64,000 bases of DNA. Source: Gigaspora margarita (lineage: Eukaryota > Glomeromycota > Glomeromycetes > Diversisporales > Gigasporaceae). Shown here piece after piece: positions 11,241 through 22,442 of this stretch. Positions within the stretch are counted from its first letter, which is position 1. Each line of letters opens with the position of its first letter. The position numbers were made by a program, and so were the translations under genes. The stretch covers positions 35,373-99,372 of the forward strand of contig WTPW01002266.1 of NCBI GenBank assembly GCA_009809945.1, given 5' to 3'. The notes under the pieces are model-generated. The model was not told the DNA's origin, made no database searches, and saw nothing but the letters and a program-made list of their open reading frames with translations.

Positions 11241-11998
11241 AAAGTAATAGTTACACCTGTAAACTTATCCCTTATTAAGAAATATCACAAACGTGATGCA
11301 GCAAGGCCCAATTATGAGGAAGAGACTATAGAAAGATCAGAAAAATTATAAAAGATCAACAAAGAATCAAGTAAGAACTTTGTATCTTGACCACCAATTT
11401 TTAACAAGTATTTTGGACCTAACTGGCCCACAAGACAGGAGAGTAGAAATAAATATACCTACCTTCGACCCTACAGGAGACCTGCATACCCAAATTATCG
11501 CAGCTTATATCACAATAGGACCCCAAAATATACATAGATAGGTCAGATTAATTATAGGGTTACTAAAAAAGAAAAGATCTGCAGAAAAAACTTCAAAAAT
11601 AAGCAAAAAAATACTATAAATGGAAAAGATCTGCATAAAAACCTCAAAAATAAGCAAACTCATACCTGACCTATCTATGTATATTTCGGGGTCCTATCAC
11701 AATGCAACAATTGCAGCGGCAAGAAAAAAGGGAAGAAGCTTTGGGCCACACCTTCTTCATAGGACAGCTTATAGACATTATGATGACTACTCCAGTACAA
11801 AGAACAGCGTGCAAAAACCTCATTACTAAGTATTACGCTGTGGTGGTAGAAAGAGTCTACTATATCTTCAAACAATGGAGATAGATCAAATTGCTAAAAT
11901 GATGACACTAAATTTTTAGATGATTAGAGATCTAAGATTATCTGAATATCAGTCTCTTTTATAGCAACTTGTGGAACTCGTGATTAAGCAGGAGAGAT
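11241..11998 (+). other. 3' internal region of Gypsy with polypurine tract
   Basis: No conserved domain is visible. It contains the small TIR element at 11517-11695. The last bases before the right LTR, AAGCAGGAGAGAT (11986-11998), are purine-rich and well placed to prime plus-strand synthesis. Confidence 0.65.
11517..11695. mobile_element. 179-bp TIR element with perfect 8-bp target duplication
   Basis: Left end AGGACCCCAAAATATACATA and right end (reverse complement) AGGACCCCGAAATATACATA are near identical over about 29 bp. ATCACAAT flanks both sides (11509-11516 and 11696-11703). Internally a segment starting AAAAGATCTGCA is repeated twice (11573-11608 and 11624-11658). The AGGACCC ends and 8-bp duplication place it in the same family as 7045-7614. 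No ORF. Confidence 0.9.
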
Positions 11999-12553
11999 TG
12001 TTATTCTTGCATACAGACCCCTGCCGTATGTAATAGTAGGTCTCGAGTATACTGCGTTAGATGTACTGATTGTGCCATATGTGCCACATGTAACAGATGT
12101 ACCGCATGTGACTGAGGTGTCACATGTGATAGATGTGTCAGATGTTGTAATAGAGACATAAGGGATTGATGTGATAGAATTGGCATAAGGGACCAATTTG
12201 ATAGAAGAAGCATAAATGATATATTAATCCTTTATAACCCAATACCCACATGTACTTATTAGTCAATAGTTTCTTATAAATATGGCCAATAACTGCTCCA
12301 CTTTGTAAAGCATGTTCACCAATACACCTCTTTATTATTAATAAAAGACATATATTATACAAATCGATTCTATAAAATATATCACACACTCTTTTGAATT
12401 GCCAAATCATTATCAACATAAACCCTCTTGCTCATCTATATACTAACAACTACGATATACCATAGCAGAGTTTTGTATCTCTGTGCTCACATGACTCCCA
12501 GTTGGTAGTTGCTCTATTAGCCTCAATTTCTGAGAGGTATTCGAAGGTTAACA
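11999..12553 (+). repeat. right LTR of Gypsy element
   Basis: Starts TGTTA and ends TAACA. It is colinear with the left LTR but with scattered substitutions and small indels. Confidence 0.92.
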
Positions 12554-13257
12554 ATGGATTCGATGTATCAGGGGGATTATCAAATTTTACAGGAGGGTCA
12601 CCAAAATTCTGGGTTGGATTCTTCGGATCTAGTCAGCATTTAGCCCTAGTTGTTAGCTGGTTATATAGCAAAATTATTAGCTTCTGAACGAATCTTTTTT
12701 AATTTGACAGGAAAATACCAGTGCTACAAAAGCAAGAGGCTTCAAGTATGCTCTTCTGAGTGAATCTTTTTCAATTCGACAGGTAAACCAAAAATAATAA
12801 CTTCAATAAGAGGAGTAAAAAGGTGAGAGAAGTATCCTTGCAGAGAGAAGAGGGAAAGGCCCTAAGGGTTTTGGCTGTTTTTAATAATTTTCTGCCAAAA
12901 GGCACCAAAATGTTACAAGTGAATATAGCCTTCAATATAGTACTTGCAACACAGCACATGGCAACAAAGATCTTGTAAGGGTCAGAGAAGATGTGAAGCG
13001 GTATGCAAGTGGAATATTACTTCACTAGAGTGGTTCAATATATATTTTTATCAAAGAGTAAGATATTTATTGGGATAAGATATATTTTATTAATAATAAT
13101 ATAATATAATTCAAAGAGGATATTTAGTTGTAGTCATTAGAGGAGGAGGAGGGGAATCTGAGTCTAATGTGTAGAAGGGAAGAAAGCTAGGGTTTATATA
13201 CATTTTGCAAAGCTAATAAAATACTAAAGATAATACAATAATAAACTATAAAACGAT
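12554..13257. other. intergenic, nothing clear
   Basis: No gene recognised. A short imperfect direct repeat, CGAATCTTTTTTAATTTGAC near 12689 and GAATCTTTTTCAATTCGAC near 12762, is the only structure seen. Confidence 0.5.
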
Positions 13258-13304
13258 AAAACTGTAAAACTGTAAAACTGTAAAACTGTAAAACTGTAAA
13301 ACTA
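13258..13304. repeat. 8-bp microsatellite (ACTGTAAA)n
   Basis: About five uninterrupted ACTGTAAA units with one degenerate copy at each side. Confidence 0.85.
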
Positions 13305-13339
13305 TGCTTTGGTCAAGCAACCTATTCTATAACAACAAC

Positions 13340-13582
13340 ATTAATTTTTATAATAGTGAGTTCGAGCCCACGCTATGGTCAGCACATTTACCTTATTACA
13401 CATGATACCAATTTTTATATAGTGGCACATTCAACTCTTTACACATGACAATATTAACTTTTATAAGTGTAGCAAGTTGACCCTACGCTTTAACTCAGTA
13501 CACATAATAACATCCACATAATATAGCGAGTTCAGGCCCATGCTATAGTGCAGTGCATTCAACTTATTACACATAACAACAG
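13340..13582. repeat. degenerate tandem repeat, about 50-65 bp unit
   Basis: Four units each contain ATATAGYGAGTTC-like sequence, a GCCCAYGCTATRGT-like block and end in TTACACATRA. Unit length varies because of internal deletions. Confidence 0.65.
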
Positions 13583-13772
13583 ACAGGGCGCTAGGTGCAA
13601 TGAATGAGAGAGAGGGTAGGAGGGATAGGAGCCAGATTATAATTGGACATTGAAGAGAACAAGTGACAAGACAAGTGAAGTAAGAAAGCACTGTGATTTA
13701 CCATTTACTTCTACATGTATCTTTATAATCTCTGCTGCATGCATACATACGTATATACATACTGTACCTATA

Positions 13773-14130
13773 AGGCCACATAAAGTTGATTTTTCATTTT
13801 GCATTACAAGGATTTAAAAATTTGGGACAGACAAACAGATTTTTTATTTTTTTTGTATTTTTTTTTAATTTAATTTACTGCAAATAGAATAATGATCACA
13901 ATTTAAGGTTATACAAGATTAATTTTTCATTTTGAACAACAAGGAATCAAAAAATTAGGTCAGTAGCCATATTTTTCCTGTCAGTCCTATCAGAAAATTA
14001 CAGGAAATTAAATTCTCTATTAGGTGGCACTGGATGAAAATAGACAATTGGGATCTAAAAAAATAAATTGAAAAATTGAAAAAATAGGACGACTGGTAAT
14101 GCAAAATGAAAAATCAACTTGCATGGGCTA
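13773..14130. mobile_element. MITE, AGGCCACA family copy 1
   Basis: Inverted ends: AGGCCACATAAAGTTGATTT at the left and, reverse-complemented, TAGCCCATGCAAGTTGATTT at the right, both followed by TTCATTTTGCATTAC. Inside, AGGTTATACAAGATTAATTT lies in the opposite sense to the related copy at 15374-15734. No ORF and no clear target duplication. Confidence 0.7.
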
Positions 14131-14983
14131 ATATTTATCACATGCATATCTATAATCTCCATTTATACAATCATATACTATTACTTTTTTATATGAGCTA
14201 CAAATCAGGTTATCCTCATAATAATACCCTTAGTAATTACAAAATAAATTATGAATTAACTTATAATTCTGTAATACAACAATAGAAATCCAAAAAAGTA
14301 AAAAAAATTAAAAATGTTTCAGAAATTTTGTTACCGGGTTTTGGAGGTTTCACCAAGTTTCAGAAGTTTCACCCATTTTGAAAATTTCAGATTTATTTCA
14401 CCTTTGGGAGCATTACGGTTTCGCCTTTTAGATTTTGGAAATGGATTTCACCCAAAACACTAATTTGCATATTACTCTGTTCATAGTACATACGTATACC
14501 ATATTTCTGTTTTTAAATTGTAGATTTAAAAGTAGCAAACATTGTGTTGTGATTGGTAAAAATTTATTAAAATTGATAAATTCATATATAGTACCGTACT
14601 CTATCATGAATAAAAATCTCTCTTTTAACTTTTTTTTAATTTTAGACTATCAAAATTTTTTGCCAAATTATATTCGATAATCTGACTTTAAAAAAGTGAA
14701 TTTGAAAGAGCAATACTTATTCATTCTTTTTTGATTATATTTCATAAATTAAAGGGAAGAAAATTTTTAAAAATTATCTATTTATAATCACATCATTTCT
14801 CTGACAGATGTAACTTCTAGGTTTCAATTTATATTTTAGAAATGACAAATTAAATCAGTTTTTTGCATTGCTTTTTATCTTTATTTTTTTTTCTTTTGAA
14901 TAGAAAAAAATTTGTTTCACTTAAAAAATTAAATCGCTTATTGTCATATTATATTATTTAGTGGAAATCCTAAAAAAATGAAA
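14131..14983. other. AT-rich intergenic, nothing supported
   Basis: An 81-codon frame at 14435-14680 is open but has no recognisable motif. Its TTT, AAA and ATA-rich codons look like chance in AT-rich DNA. Confidence 0.45.
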
Positions 14984-15171
14984 ATAATTGTCGCAGCTGA
15001 TGCTATAAAAATGGCTAATGCTGAAATTTGGGGTCGCGATTTGAAAATATATGCTCTGCTAAAATTTACCTATACTCTTTAATATTCAATTCTAACTCTA
15101 AACCCTAACCCAATCAAAATAGATCAAAATTTTAGCATTAGCCATTTTCAGCATTAGCTGCAACAATAATT
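14984..15171. mobile_element. 188-bp MITE
   Basis: The inverted ends contain GCAGCTGATGCTATAAAAAT and, reverse-complemented, GCAGCTAATGCTGAAAATGG. Each end holds two GCTAATGCT-type words. The arms extend outward as ATAATTGT. The middle contains a CCCTAACCC string. No ORF. Confidence 0.75.
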
Positions 15172-15373
15172 ACATATAGTTGTCCTCCCATATAATCAAC
15201 TCCCATATAATCTCAGCCTCTATATAATCATATAATTTTATGCAGTATTTTTTTTAATATTAACTAGAAATTGCATATACGTGTGGCTTCGCTACCCATT
15301 TTAGTTAACAATGAGATATAACAAATGGTGTGACAATAACATGCTATGATCTTACTAAAATTTGCTATTTTTT

Positions 15374-15734
15374 AGGCCACACCAAGTTGATTTTCATTTT
15401 ATATTACCTGCTGACCCATTTTTCAATTTTACAACTTTTTTGTTTTTTTTTAGATTTTAACTATGCCAATATTCGATTTTTGGTATTTATTTTTTTATGA
15501 TATTTTAATCCAGTGTACTCAATGGAGACCTTAATTTACTGTAATTGTCCAATAGGACTGTTTCTTGTGCAAAATGAGAAATTAATCTTGTATAACCTTA
15601 GATGTGTTGTGAACATAATTCTATTAATTTACAGTAAATTTTTTTTTTAGAAATAAAAGAAAAAAAAACTGACTGACTGATCCACGTTTTCAGATTCCAT
15701 ATAATGCAAAATGAAATATTAACTTTCGCATTCT
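15374..15734. mobile_element. MITE, AGGCCACA family copy 2 (inverted relative to copy 1)
   Basis: It starts AGGCCACACCAAGTTGATTT and ends with the reverse complement of an AGAATGCGAAAGTTAAT end. The internal block with AATTAATCTTGTATAACCTT is the reverse complement of the block in copy 1, so the two lie in opposite orientation about 1.3 kb apart. Confidence 0.7.
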
Positions 15735-15875
15735 TATTCTAATATAAATAAGTGAAATGCCACAAGTGCTCTGGTTGTGCTACTGTACTATATCAATTCC
15801 TGATAATTTCTTTAATCTTTTATTAAATAATATCTATCAGATTATGTATTCATAATTCTCATTGGTAACTTATTT

Positions 15876-16310
15876 GATGATTATTGTGATTTGCAAAATT
15901 CTGGATCCACATTGATCATTTGAGTGATGATCATCACACCACAATTGATTATGATTGTGAATAAGATAAGTGATTCTATTACATCAAAAAATCCTTTAGA
16001 ATTGAGTTTGGATCAATTATTTTAGAGATTTGTCAGGGCTCATTCTCAAAAGGTTGTTTGGTGCTTTTAAATGTAATTGAAATATTTTACTCGTCATAGC
16101 GATTGTGATCATAGTGCAATAAAATACTTGATTACAATTAAGAGCACCAACCTTTTGAGAATGAGCCTTGACCAATCTCTAAAATAATCGATCCAAACAC
16201 AATTTTTAAAGAATTTTTTGATGTACTTATTCACAATCATGGTGTGAATATCATAACTCAGTCGATCAATATAGATTCAGAATTTTGCAAATCGCAATAA
16301 TGGTTATGTT
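15876..16310. mobile_element. foldback element, 435-bp imperfect palindrome
   Basis: TTATTGTGATTTGCAAAATT at the left matches the reverse complement of AATTTTGCAAATCGCAATAA at the right. The best inner arms are GGCTCATTCTCAAAAGGTTG (16038) and CAACCTTTTGAGAATGAGCC (16149). Complementarity persists almost to a short loop near 16100. No ORF. Confidence 0.8.
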
Positions 16311-17389
16311 AAATTATGCATATATTATCTTGAAAACAATTGCTAAAGTGAACAAAATTAAATCTCATGCTCATCCTGAGCTATTTTATGGTCCAGATTA
16401 GTATATTAAATTTAAAGCCAGATGCTTTTTTAATTGTTGTGTAAAAATGATCACTGTGATTCTCCAGATCTTTCGCTTGCCAAATAAAACCAAAATTGGT
16501 TGCATTCATTAACTATATAATATAATTAATATTGTAATAAATTAGTTTTTGAAGGGGTTAAAACCTCATTATTATTGTGAACTAAATTATATTGTCGATT
16601 CTTTTGAAATTAAAATAAAACTATCAATATAATAAATAAATGAATCATTATTTTACAAAAACAAATAATATGTAATTATTTAGTAGTTTATTACATTGCT
16701 GTGGTCTTATGCCTGCATCACTGGTTTATTCATGATTGGTGAAAATACAAGAAATAACATGTGCCAATTAAAATCAACATAAATTCAGAATTCATCTCAA
16801 AATGGTATGTTCGCTTAAGTACAATAACAGAATACAACACTAGCATAGCCCATTAGTATGTGGCAAGATTTTACTGACACCAAGCATGACTATGTTCCTG
16901 GTATACAGGAATAATTCGAGATTTAAACAAAAAAATTTGAAGATTATTATACAGTTTAGCTAATTGCAGAATTTCATTAAGATGATTTCACGATAAATGT
17001 AATTCAACCTTTAATCAAATAAATTTAATTCTATAGTATATCTCACAGCCTCGCTTTGCTCAGTCTTGCTCAACTTTAAAATTTTTTTCATCTTACCAAT
17101 AAACACATTATACCGCAAATAAGTTCTATGGTCATACGATATTCTAAATTTAGAAATAATTATAAATTCTTTGCTACACATGTCCTCATTTGGTAATTAA
17201 TAATTAACCATTGATTATTTGCTATGACAGCTGTGATCGTGATAGGCAGTTGCTCTATTAAGCTTATAGACACTGGATATACTATTAAATTTTATAAGTA
17301 ATCAAGTTTTAAATTATCTATATATTAGAATTTTTCTTAATCTCTATTTGTATCTATCTACGTAAAATACTGGTATAATACAAAATACA
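16311..17389. other. intergenic
   Basis: No gene recognised. Around 16315-16390 is one unit related to the minisatellite at 36560-37005 (ATTATCTTGAAAACAATTGC followed by AAAGTGAACAAAATTAAA). Confidence 0.45.
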
Positions 17390-17605
17390 TTTATAACATA
17401 TTTAGTTAGTGCAATTCCAAAAGACAATAATAAAAAAAAGACATTTTTTATAGTGATTGTCATGCACTTTAATTGAGATAATAAACCTGTTAAAGCGATA
17501 TTTGGTTAAACAACTTGCATACAATAGATAAATATAGTTCTAAGTGATGTATTCATGATGATTAAGTGTAGAAATTTACATTTTTTACTGCATTTAATGC
17601 ATTGT
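17390..17605 (+). repeat. dispersed repeat, uninterrupted copy
   Basis: Sequence from TTTAGTTAGTGCAATTCC through CACTTTAATTGAGA to GCATTTAATGCATT is repeated at 38062-38224 and continues at 40302-40350, with the 38225-40301 transposon between. This copy is therefore the unoccupied form of that site. Confidence 0.65.
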
Positions 17606-18535
17606 CCAATTAGTTGAGATTTGGCAGATAAATGGCATTAAAAATGCCTTAGTGACTATATACTTCATAATATTACATATCACTCTGTTCCTGGTATAGT
17701 CACAACATTCTTATCAAAAATTTTTACCCGAATGGAAATTATCAAATGAATGAATTGGTCTTCAAAGATTTTTGATCATGATTCGAGTCAAAAAATGATT
17801 TGATATGATATAATTAAATCGTTTTGCTAATGTTAAACTTCACGATATTAGATTAAGTACTATCTTATATTATGTTTTAGAATTATATAAAAGATTGTCA
17901 TCGATTATGGCCCACAGTCATATAATTGTAATACAAATGCAGAAATGATTATCAATCTCTCACTATGATCATTTATTTATGGCTTTGACAATCAGTAATT
18001 ATCATTTAATCTGTCTAGTAAAAAATCTGATAAGAAAAAAAACCAAAAATTAGAATTGTTATTGCATATTTGTAATTTAATTAAAAAGTTAATGATGTAG
18101 TATCAGATTTTTTTTATTTTTAACTAAGTAACAACTAATACTAATGCATAACGAGGATGATAGATATAGCAATTTCAATATCAATATCAATATCAATATC
18201 AAATATCAATATCTTATAAAAATAGTTGAATGAGATTTTTTCTTTTTCAGAATTGCAAGGAAATTTTGACTGCAGATCTCATGCATAAAGGCAACACATG
18301 CTACAAAAATTGAATGATCTAATCCAAAAATTGATACAATCTAGTTTGTATATGCATTTAACTATTACACTGCATTTTTATATATAGCAAGATGAATGGT
18401 GCAAAATAGAATACCTTTAAAAATACCTTTATATAGTCATATTAATAATATAGTCACTATTACATTTTATAAAAAATTTTTTAAATGAATTTATTAAGAA
18501 AAATACTTCTTTAAAATCACATTTTTTATTGAATA
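17606..18535. other. intergenic with ATATCA microsatellite
   Basis: Nothing gene-like. A hexamer microsatellite (ATATCA) lies at 18175-18213, broken once by AAT. Confidence 0.5.
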
Positions 18536-20548
18536 TAGTGCTCCTACAGACCAGACCTGGACCAGACTGCACTCAAGTCTAAGTCTAAAACTTTTATATT
18601 TAGACTTTTATCAAGTCTGAGTTTGGTTCAGATCTGGTTCAAAGTCTGGCAGACTGGTCTGAGTCTAAATGTATTTTTTGGTACTGAACAAGTTTATTTA
18701 GTGCATGTAGTCAGAATTAATTAGTAAAATTTTGCGAATTATAAGATTTTATAGAATTTTATTAATAAAATTCTATAAAATCTTATAATTCACAAATTTT
18801 CATTAGTAATTCTAACTTTATGCACAAGTAAAGTTGTTTAACACCTAAAAATACATCAAATTGGTATAATTATTTTTATTTTACTTGAATTTTAGAGAGT
18901 AGTTACATAATTTTGGATTTTTAATCAAAAAAGCCAAATTTGAGCATGTTTTTTCTAAAATTCAAGTAAAATAAAAAATATTCTGCTGTTCTAATGTATT
19001 TTTAGGTGTTTATTAAGTTTACTTAGTGCATTTTGTTAGAATTAATTAGTGAAATTTTGTGAATCATAAGATTTTATAGAATTTTATTAATAGAATTCTA
19101 TGAAATCTTATTATTTAAAGATTTCTCTAATTAATCCTAACTTTATGTACTAAGTAAACTTGTTCAGAATCTAAAAATACATCAAGTTAGCAGAGTTATT
19201 TTATTTTACTTAAAATTTAGAGAATAGATGCATAATTTTAGATTTTTGATCAAAAAAGTCAAATTTAGGCATCTATTCTCCAATTTTCAAGTAAAATAAA
19301 AGTTAATTCTGCCAATTTAATATATTATTAGGTTCTGAACAATTTTACTTAGTGCATTAAGTTAGAGTTAATTAGTAAAATTTTGTGAATTATCCCTTAA
19401 ACTGTATTCCAGGCAAATTTGCCTGGAATTTTTAGATATATTTACAATTTGTTAAATAAAATAAAAGTTTATTAAGAATATGGGGTATACTTTATTTATA
19501 GAATATTTTCTTTAAAATATATTTTATAAACTTTATTATAAAAATTTTTTAAAATTATTAATAAACTTTAAAGTAATAAAAGTTTGAAGTTTTTAATTTA
19601 AAATTTTACTATAAAGCTTTTCTTTAGATTTTCTTAAATTTTATATGTTCCTGTCTATAAAAAAAAAATTTCACTTCTAATTAAAGTTCTAATTTTTACA
19701 AGTAAATCACAAAAGTTGCAATAATTAAAGTTGTAATCCTTTTTATAAACTACAATATTGTATTAGAACAGAGAGCTAGAGCTAATATTTACAGAGTTCG
19801 CCAAGAATATGTAAATAATTTTTTTGGCTAAAAAATTTTTTAAAATTTGTCTATTTTTAGCTTATAAGCAACTTAAACTTTTTTTCTTATGTAATATAAA
19901 ATTAAATACTACTATAATATAATCCTTATTTTCAAATATTATTAAAAAAAATTTTAATTAAATATTTTATGTTTTAAAAAATATAGATCATAAGCATATT
20001 TATAGCAATTTTCCAGGTAAATTTGCATGGAATTGCTTATAGTTTAAGGGATAAAATTTTATAGAATTTTATTAACAAAATTCTATAAGATCTTATGATT
20101 CACAAAATTTACTAATTAATTCTAACATGATGCACTAAGTAAACTTATTCAGTACGCGAAAATACATTAGATCAGCAAAATTTTTTTTATTTTACTTGAA
20201 TTTTGAAGAAAAATGCTTAAATGTGACTTTTTTGATCAAAAATCCAAAATTACGCATCTATTCTCTAAATTTTAAGTAAAATAAAAATAATTCTGCTAAT
20301 TTAATATATTTTTAGATGCTAAACAAGTTTATTTAGCGAATAAAGTTAGAATTACTTAATAAAAATTTGTGAATTATAAGATTTTATAGAATTTTATTAA
20401 TTAAATTCTATAAAATCTTATAATTTGCAAAATTTTACTAATTAATTCAACTCATGCACAAAGTAAACTTGTTCAGCACCAAAAAGATATATAAATATAT
20501 TTAGAGTTAGACCAGTCTGCAGACTTTGGACTAGATCTATGAACATTA
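18536..20548. mobile_element. TAGTG-ended element with CAGACT words and A-B palindrome array
   Basis: Ends are TAGTGCTCCTACAGACC and, reverse-complemented, TAATGTTCATAGATCTAGTC. Near each end CAGACT/AGTCTG-type words are crowded (18548-18665 and 20505-20530). The interior alternates two palindromes. A is centred on TTTTATTAATAAAATT near 18763, 19085, 20073 and 20398. B is centred on TTTTTGATCAAAAA near 18930, 19250 and 20233. Spacing is about 155-167 bp. Each arm carries GCACTAAGTAAACTTGTT and AAAAATACATCA. A 659-bp TA-target element (19393-20051) interrupts it. No ORF. No convincing target duplication was found. Confidence 0.7.
19393..20051. mobile_element. 659-bp TA-target element, TCCCTTA ends
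   Basis: Ends are TCCCTTAAACTGTATTCCAG and, reverse-complemented, TCCCTTAAACTATAAGCAAT, flanked by TA on both sides. Just inside each end is a small palindrome of the type AGGCAAATTTGCCT. Removing it restores an A palindrome of the host element. The TA target and lack of ORF suggest a Tc1/mariner-like MITE. A relative lies at 61962-63738. Confidence 0.8.
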
Positions 20549-22131
20549 TTAAAAATTAAATATAAATTTTTTTATTTACTTCTTTAAAATCACATTATAT
20601 ATTTTATTTTATAGTATGTGATTACATATAAGTAATTCTATTCAGTCACACCTCTATATAATTACCAAAAAACCTTAGATAAAGTAGGTAATTATATAGG
20701 AGGATGACTGTATAAGGCCTCCAAGATGAAAATAATTGAACATAAGGGCCTAAATTTATTGTAATTAATTACCATAAACTGCCATATAAAAGACCCAGTG
20801 GTAAGCTTGTACTATTATAAGCAAAAATGTAAAAAGGCACGCATATTTTTCATTCATAGTGTGCAGCCTAAATATTTAAAAAGAACTGCATTTGGTTACT
20901 GTAAATTTTAGAATCATCTGATATCTGGGGGTCTTGTATATGGAAATTTACGGTAAATTGCAAGTTTTTAATATTTATAATTTATAATTGTAATTTTCTT
21001 TTGATGGTTAAATATAATTTAACTTTCTCTATGAGTATAAATGAGTTTTTTATGATTCCAATTATCTTTAATTAATGTGTAGTAACATGCACAACATATG
21101 CCTCACGTTTTATAACTAATTTTGGTATAAGATAGACTTATTAATTTAGAACTGAATGAACATTACAAAATTGATAAATATCATGCTTAACCCAGTCAGA
21201 CAATAACTTGGTTAAAAGCAAGTTTCATTAAGCGAAAGATTATAGTATAAAATGTATAATGTAGAATATGTGTATATAGTGACAACATTCAAAGAATGAT
21301 TATATCGTTATTACACAATTATTTGGTCCTTTAATTGTAAATTCTTCAAAATTTGGGCACTTATATTTAATTATTTTTACTTTGGGCCCTTATATGTAAC
21401 TATTTTCATTTTTTGGGCCCTTATATGTAATTTCTCCTATTATTTATAAATGGCATACTTTTTAGTAAATGGATTTGTTTTTTTACTACCTTCACAAATC
21501 ATCTTGAAAAATGAGAATACTTATAAAATTTTGTTTATAAGACCTTCGTCAATAATTGGATTTGTCTATTAATATGAACTTTACATTCCTGTATTGTATC
21601 TTTGCTTCAACTACTTGTTGCTTGCGGGATATAGCAGTATTATATACTAAACTTATCTTGACCAATGTGCTCAAATACTTGGTGCACATTGCAAATTAGT
21701 TGTAAAAACTTTTGATTAGACAAATGTATCCATAAAATTTTTGGTTTACTTTTGAAGTAAAGGTATGAATAACTTATTATTTAAGCCTTAAATTGCATGA
21801 AATAGGTTGATTTTCTAATATGTTTAAACACTTATCTAACATAAGTTTCCAATCTTTAGTAAAAAGCCTCATGATCTAGAAAGAGGTTACGGTGCAATTC
21901 CTCGAAAGTTATTTTCCTTAATCAACATCATGCTAAAAAATTAATCAAATGCCAATCTTAACCTATTGATGTTGGGTATGTGGCCTGTAGAAGAACTAAC
22001 TTTCAGAGAATTGACGATTACGCTAGAAAATAGTACATTAATAATTCTATATTTATTGTTTTTTTCATAAATTCGAAAGCCAGACTATTGTTATTTTGCT
22101 TCTTATTTATATCAATATGAAGTCACATTGC
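20549..22131. other. intergenic
   Basis: No gene seen. It contains the mini-element at 20643-20710. CTTATATGTAAT with GGGCCC recurs near 21356-21435 as a short triplicated motif (GGGCACTTATAT, GGGCCCTTATATG twice). Confidence 0.45.
20643..20710. mobile_element. 68-bp pogo-like mini-element
   Basis: CAGTCACACCTCTATATAAT and the reverse complement of its right end, CAGTCATCCTCCTATATAAT, are the CAGTCNNCCTCTATAT type of end known from pogo/Fot1-like elements. Similar single ends occur near 15180, 52855 and 57047. Confidence 0.6.
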
Positions 22132-22234
22132 TAGTGCTCCGAACAGATTGGTTCAGGTTGGGTTATAGGCAACCCGAACCTGACCCAACCTGAATTTTTA
22201 GGGCCAACATGCTAAAGTTTTTTTAAAAAAATTA

Positions 22235-22434
22235 AAATTTTGGCCTTAAATGTGAATAAAAAAAAAATTGTGTGACCTTGGATATGAATATAAAAAAAAA
22301 AATAAAATTGCATGACCTTAGATGCGAACATAAAAAATAATTGTGTGACCTTAGATGTGAACATAAAAAAATTAAAAATTGCGTGACCTTAGATGTGAAC
22401 ATAAAAAAAAATTAAAAATTGCATGACCTTAGAC
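22235..22434. repeat. tandem repeat, about 40-45 bp unit
   Basis: Five units of TGACCTTAGATGTGAACATA followed by an A-rich spacer and AATTGC. One further unit lies beyond the nested element at 23787-23830, showing the array was split by that insertion. Confidence 0.8.
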
Positions 22435-22442
22435 CTTAGATG

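Larger units (their letters stand above)
4125..12553 (+). mobile_element. Ty3/Gypsy LTR retrotransposon, full length but inactive
   Basis: Two direct LTRs of 551 and 555 bp bound an internal region holding, in order, gag with a CCHC zinc knuckle, aspartic protease, reverse transcriptase, RNase H, an acidic linker and integrase. Protease-RT-RNaseH-integrase is the Gypsy order. A primer-binding site follows the left LTR and a purine-rich tract precedes the right LTR. Every coding domain has stops or frameshifts, and the RT active site is mutated. Two short TIR elements (7045-7614 and 11517-11695) are inserted in it. The LTRs differ by visible substitutions and small indels, so the insertion is not recent. 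No target duplication is seen. Confidence 0.93.

Noticed and set aside
4116-12562. Target duplication for the Gypsy element
   Set aside because: TACAG before the left LTR and ATGGA after the right LTR do not match; flanks may have been rearranged.
13258-13304. Possible CRISPR-like or telomeric array
   Set aside because: An 8-bp microsatellite without spacers; CRISPR arrays are not expected in a fungal nuclear genome, and no telomeric TTAGGG array is present.
14435-14680. 81-codon plus-strand frame
   Set aside because: Low-complexity AT-rich codons, no motif, no promoter or splice context.
15082-15113. CCCTAACCC string as a telomere-like tract
   Set aside because: Only a single short occurrence within a MITE, no tandem array.
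18528-20556. 8-bp duplication around the CAGACT-word element
   Set aside because: ATTGAATA and TTAAAAAT do not match convincingly, and the flanks themselves contain a local repeat of ACTTCTTTAAAATCACATT.
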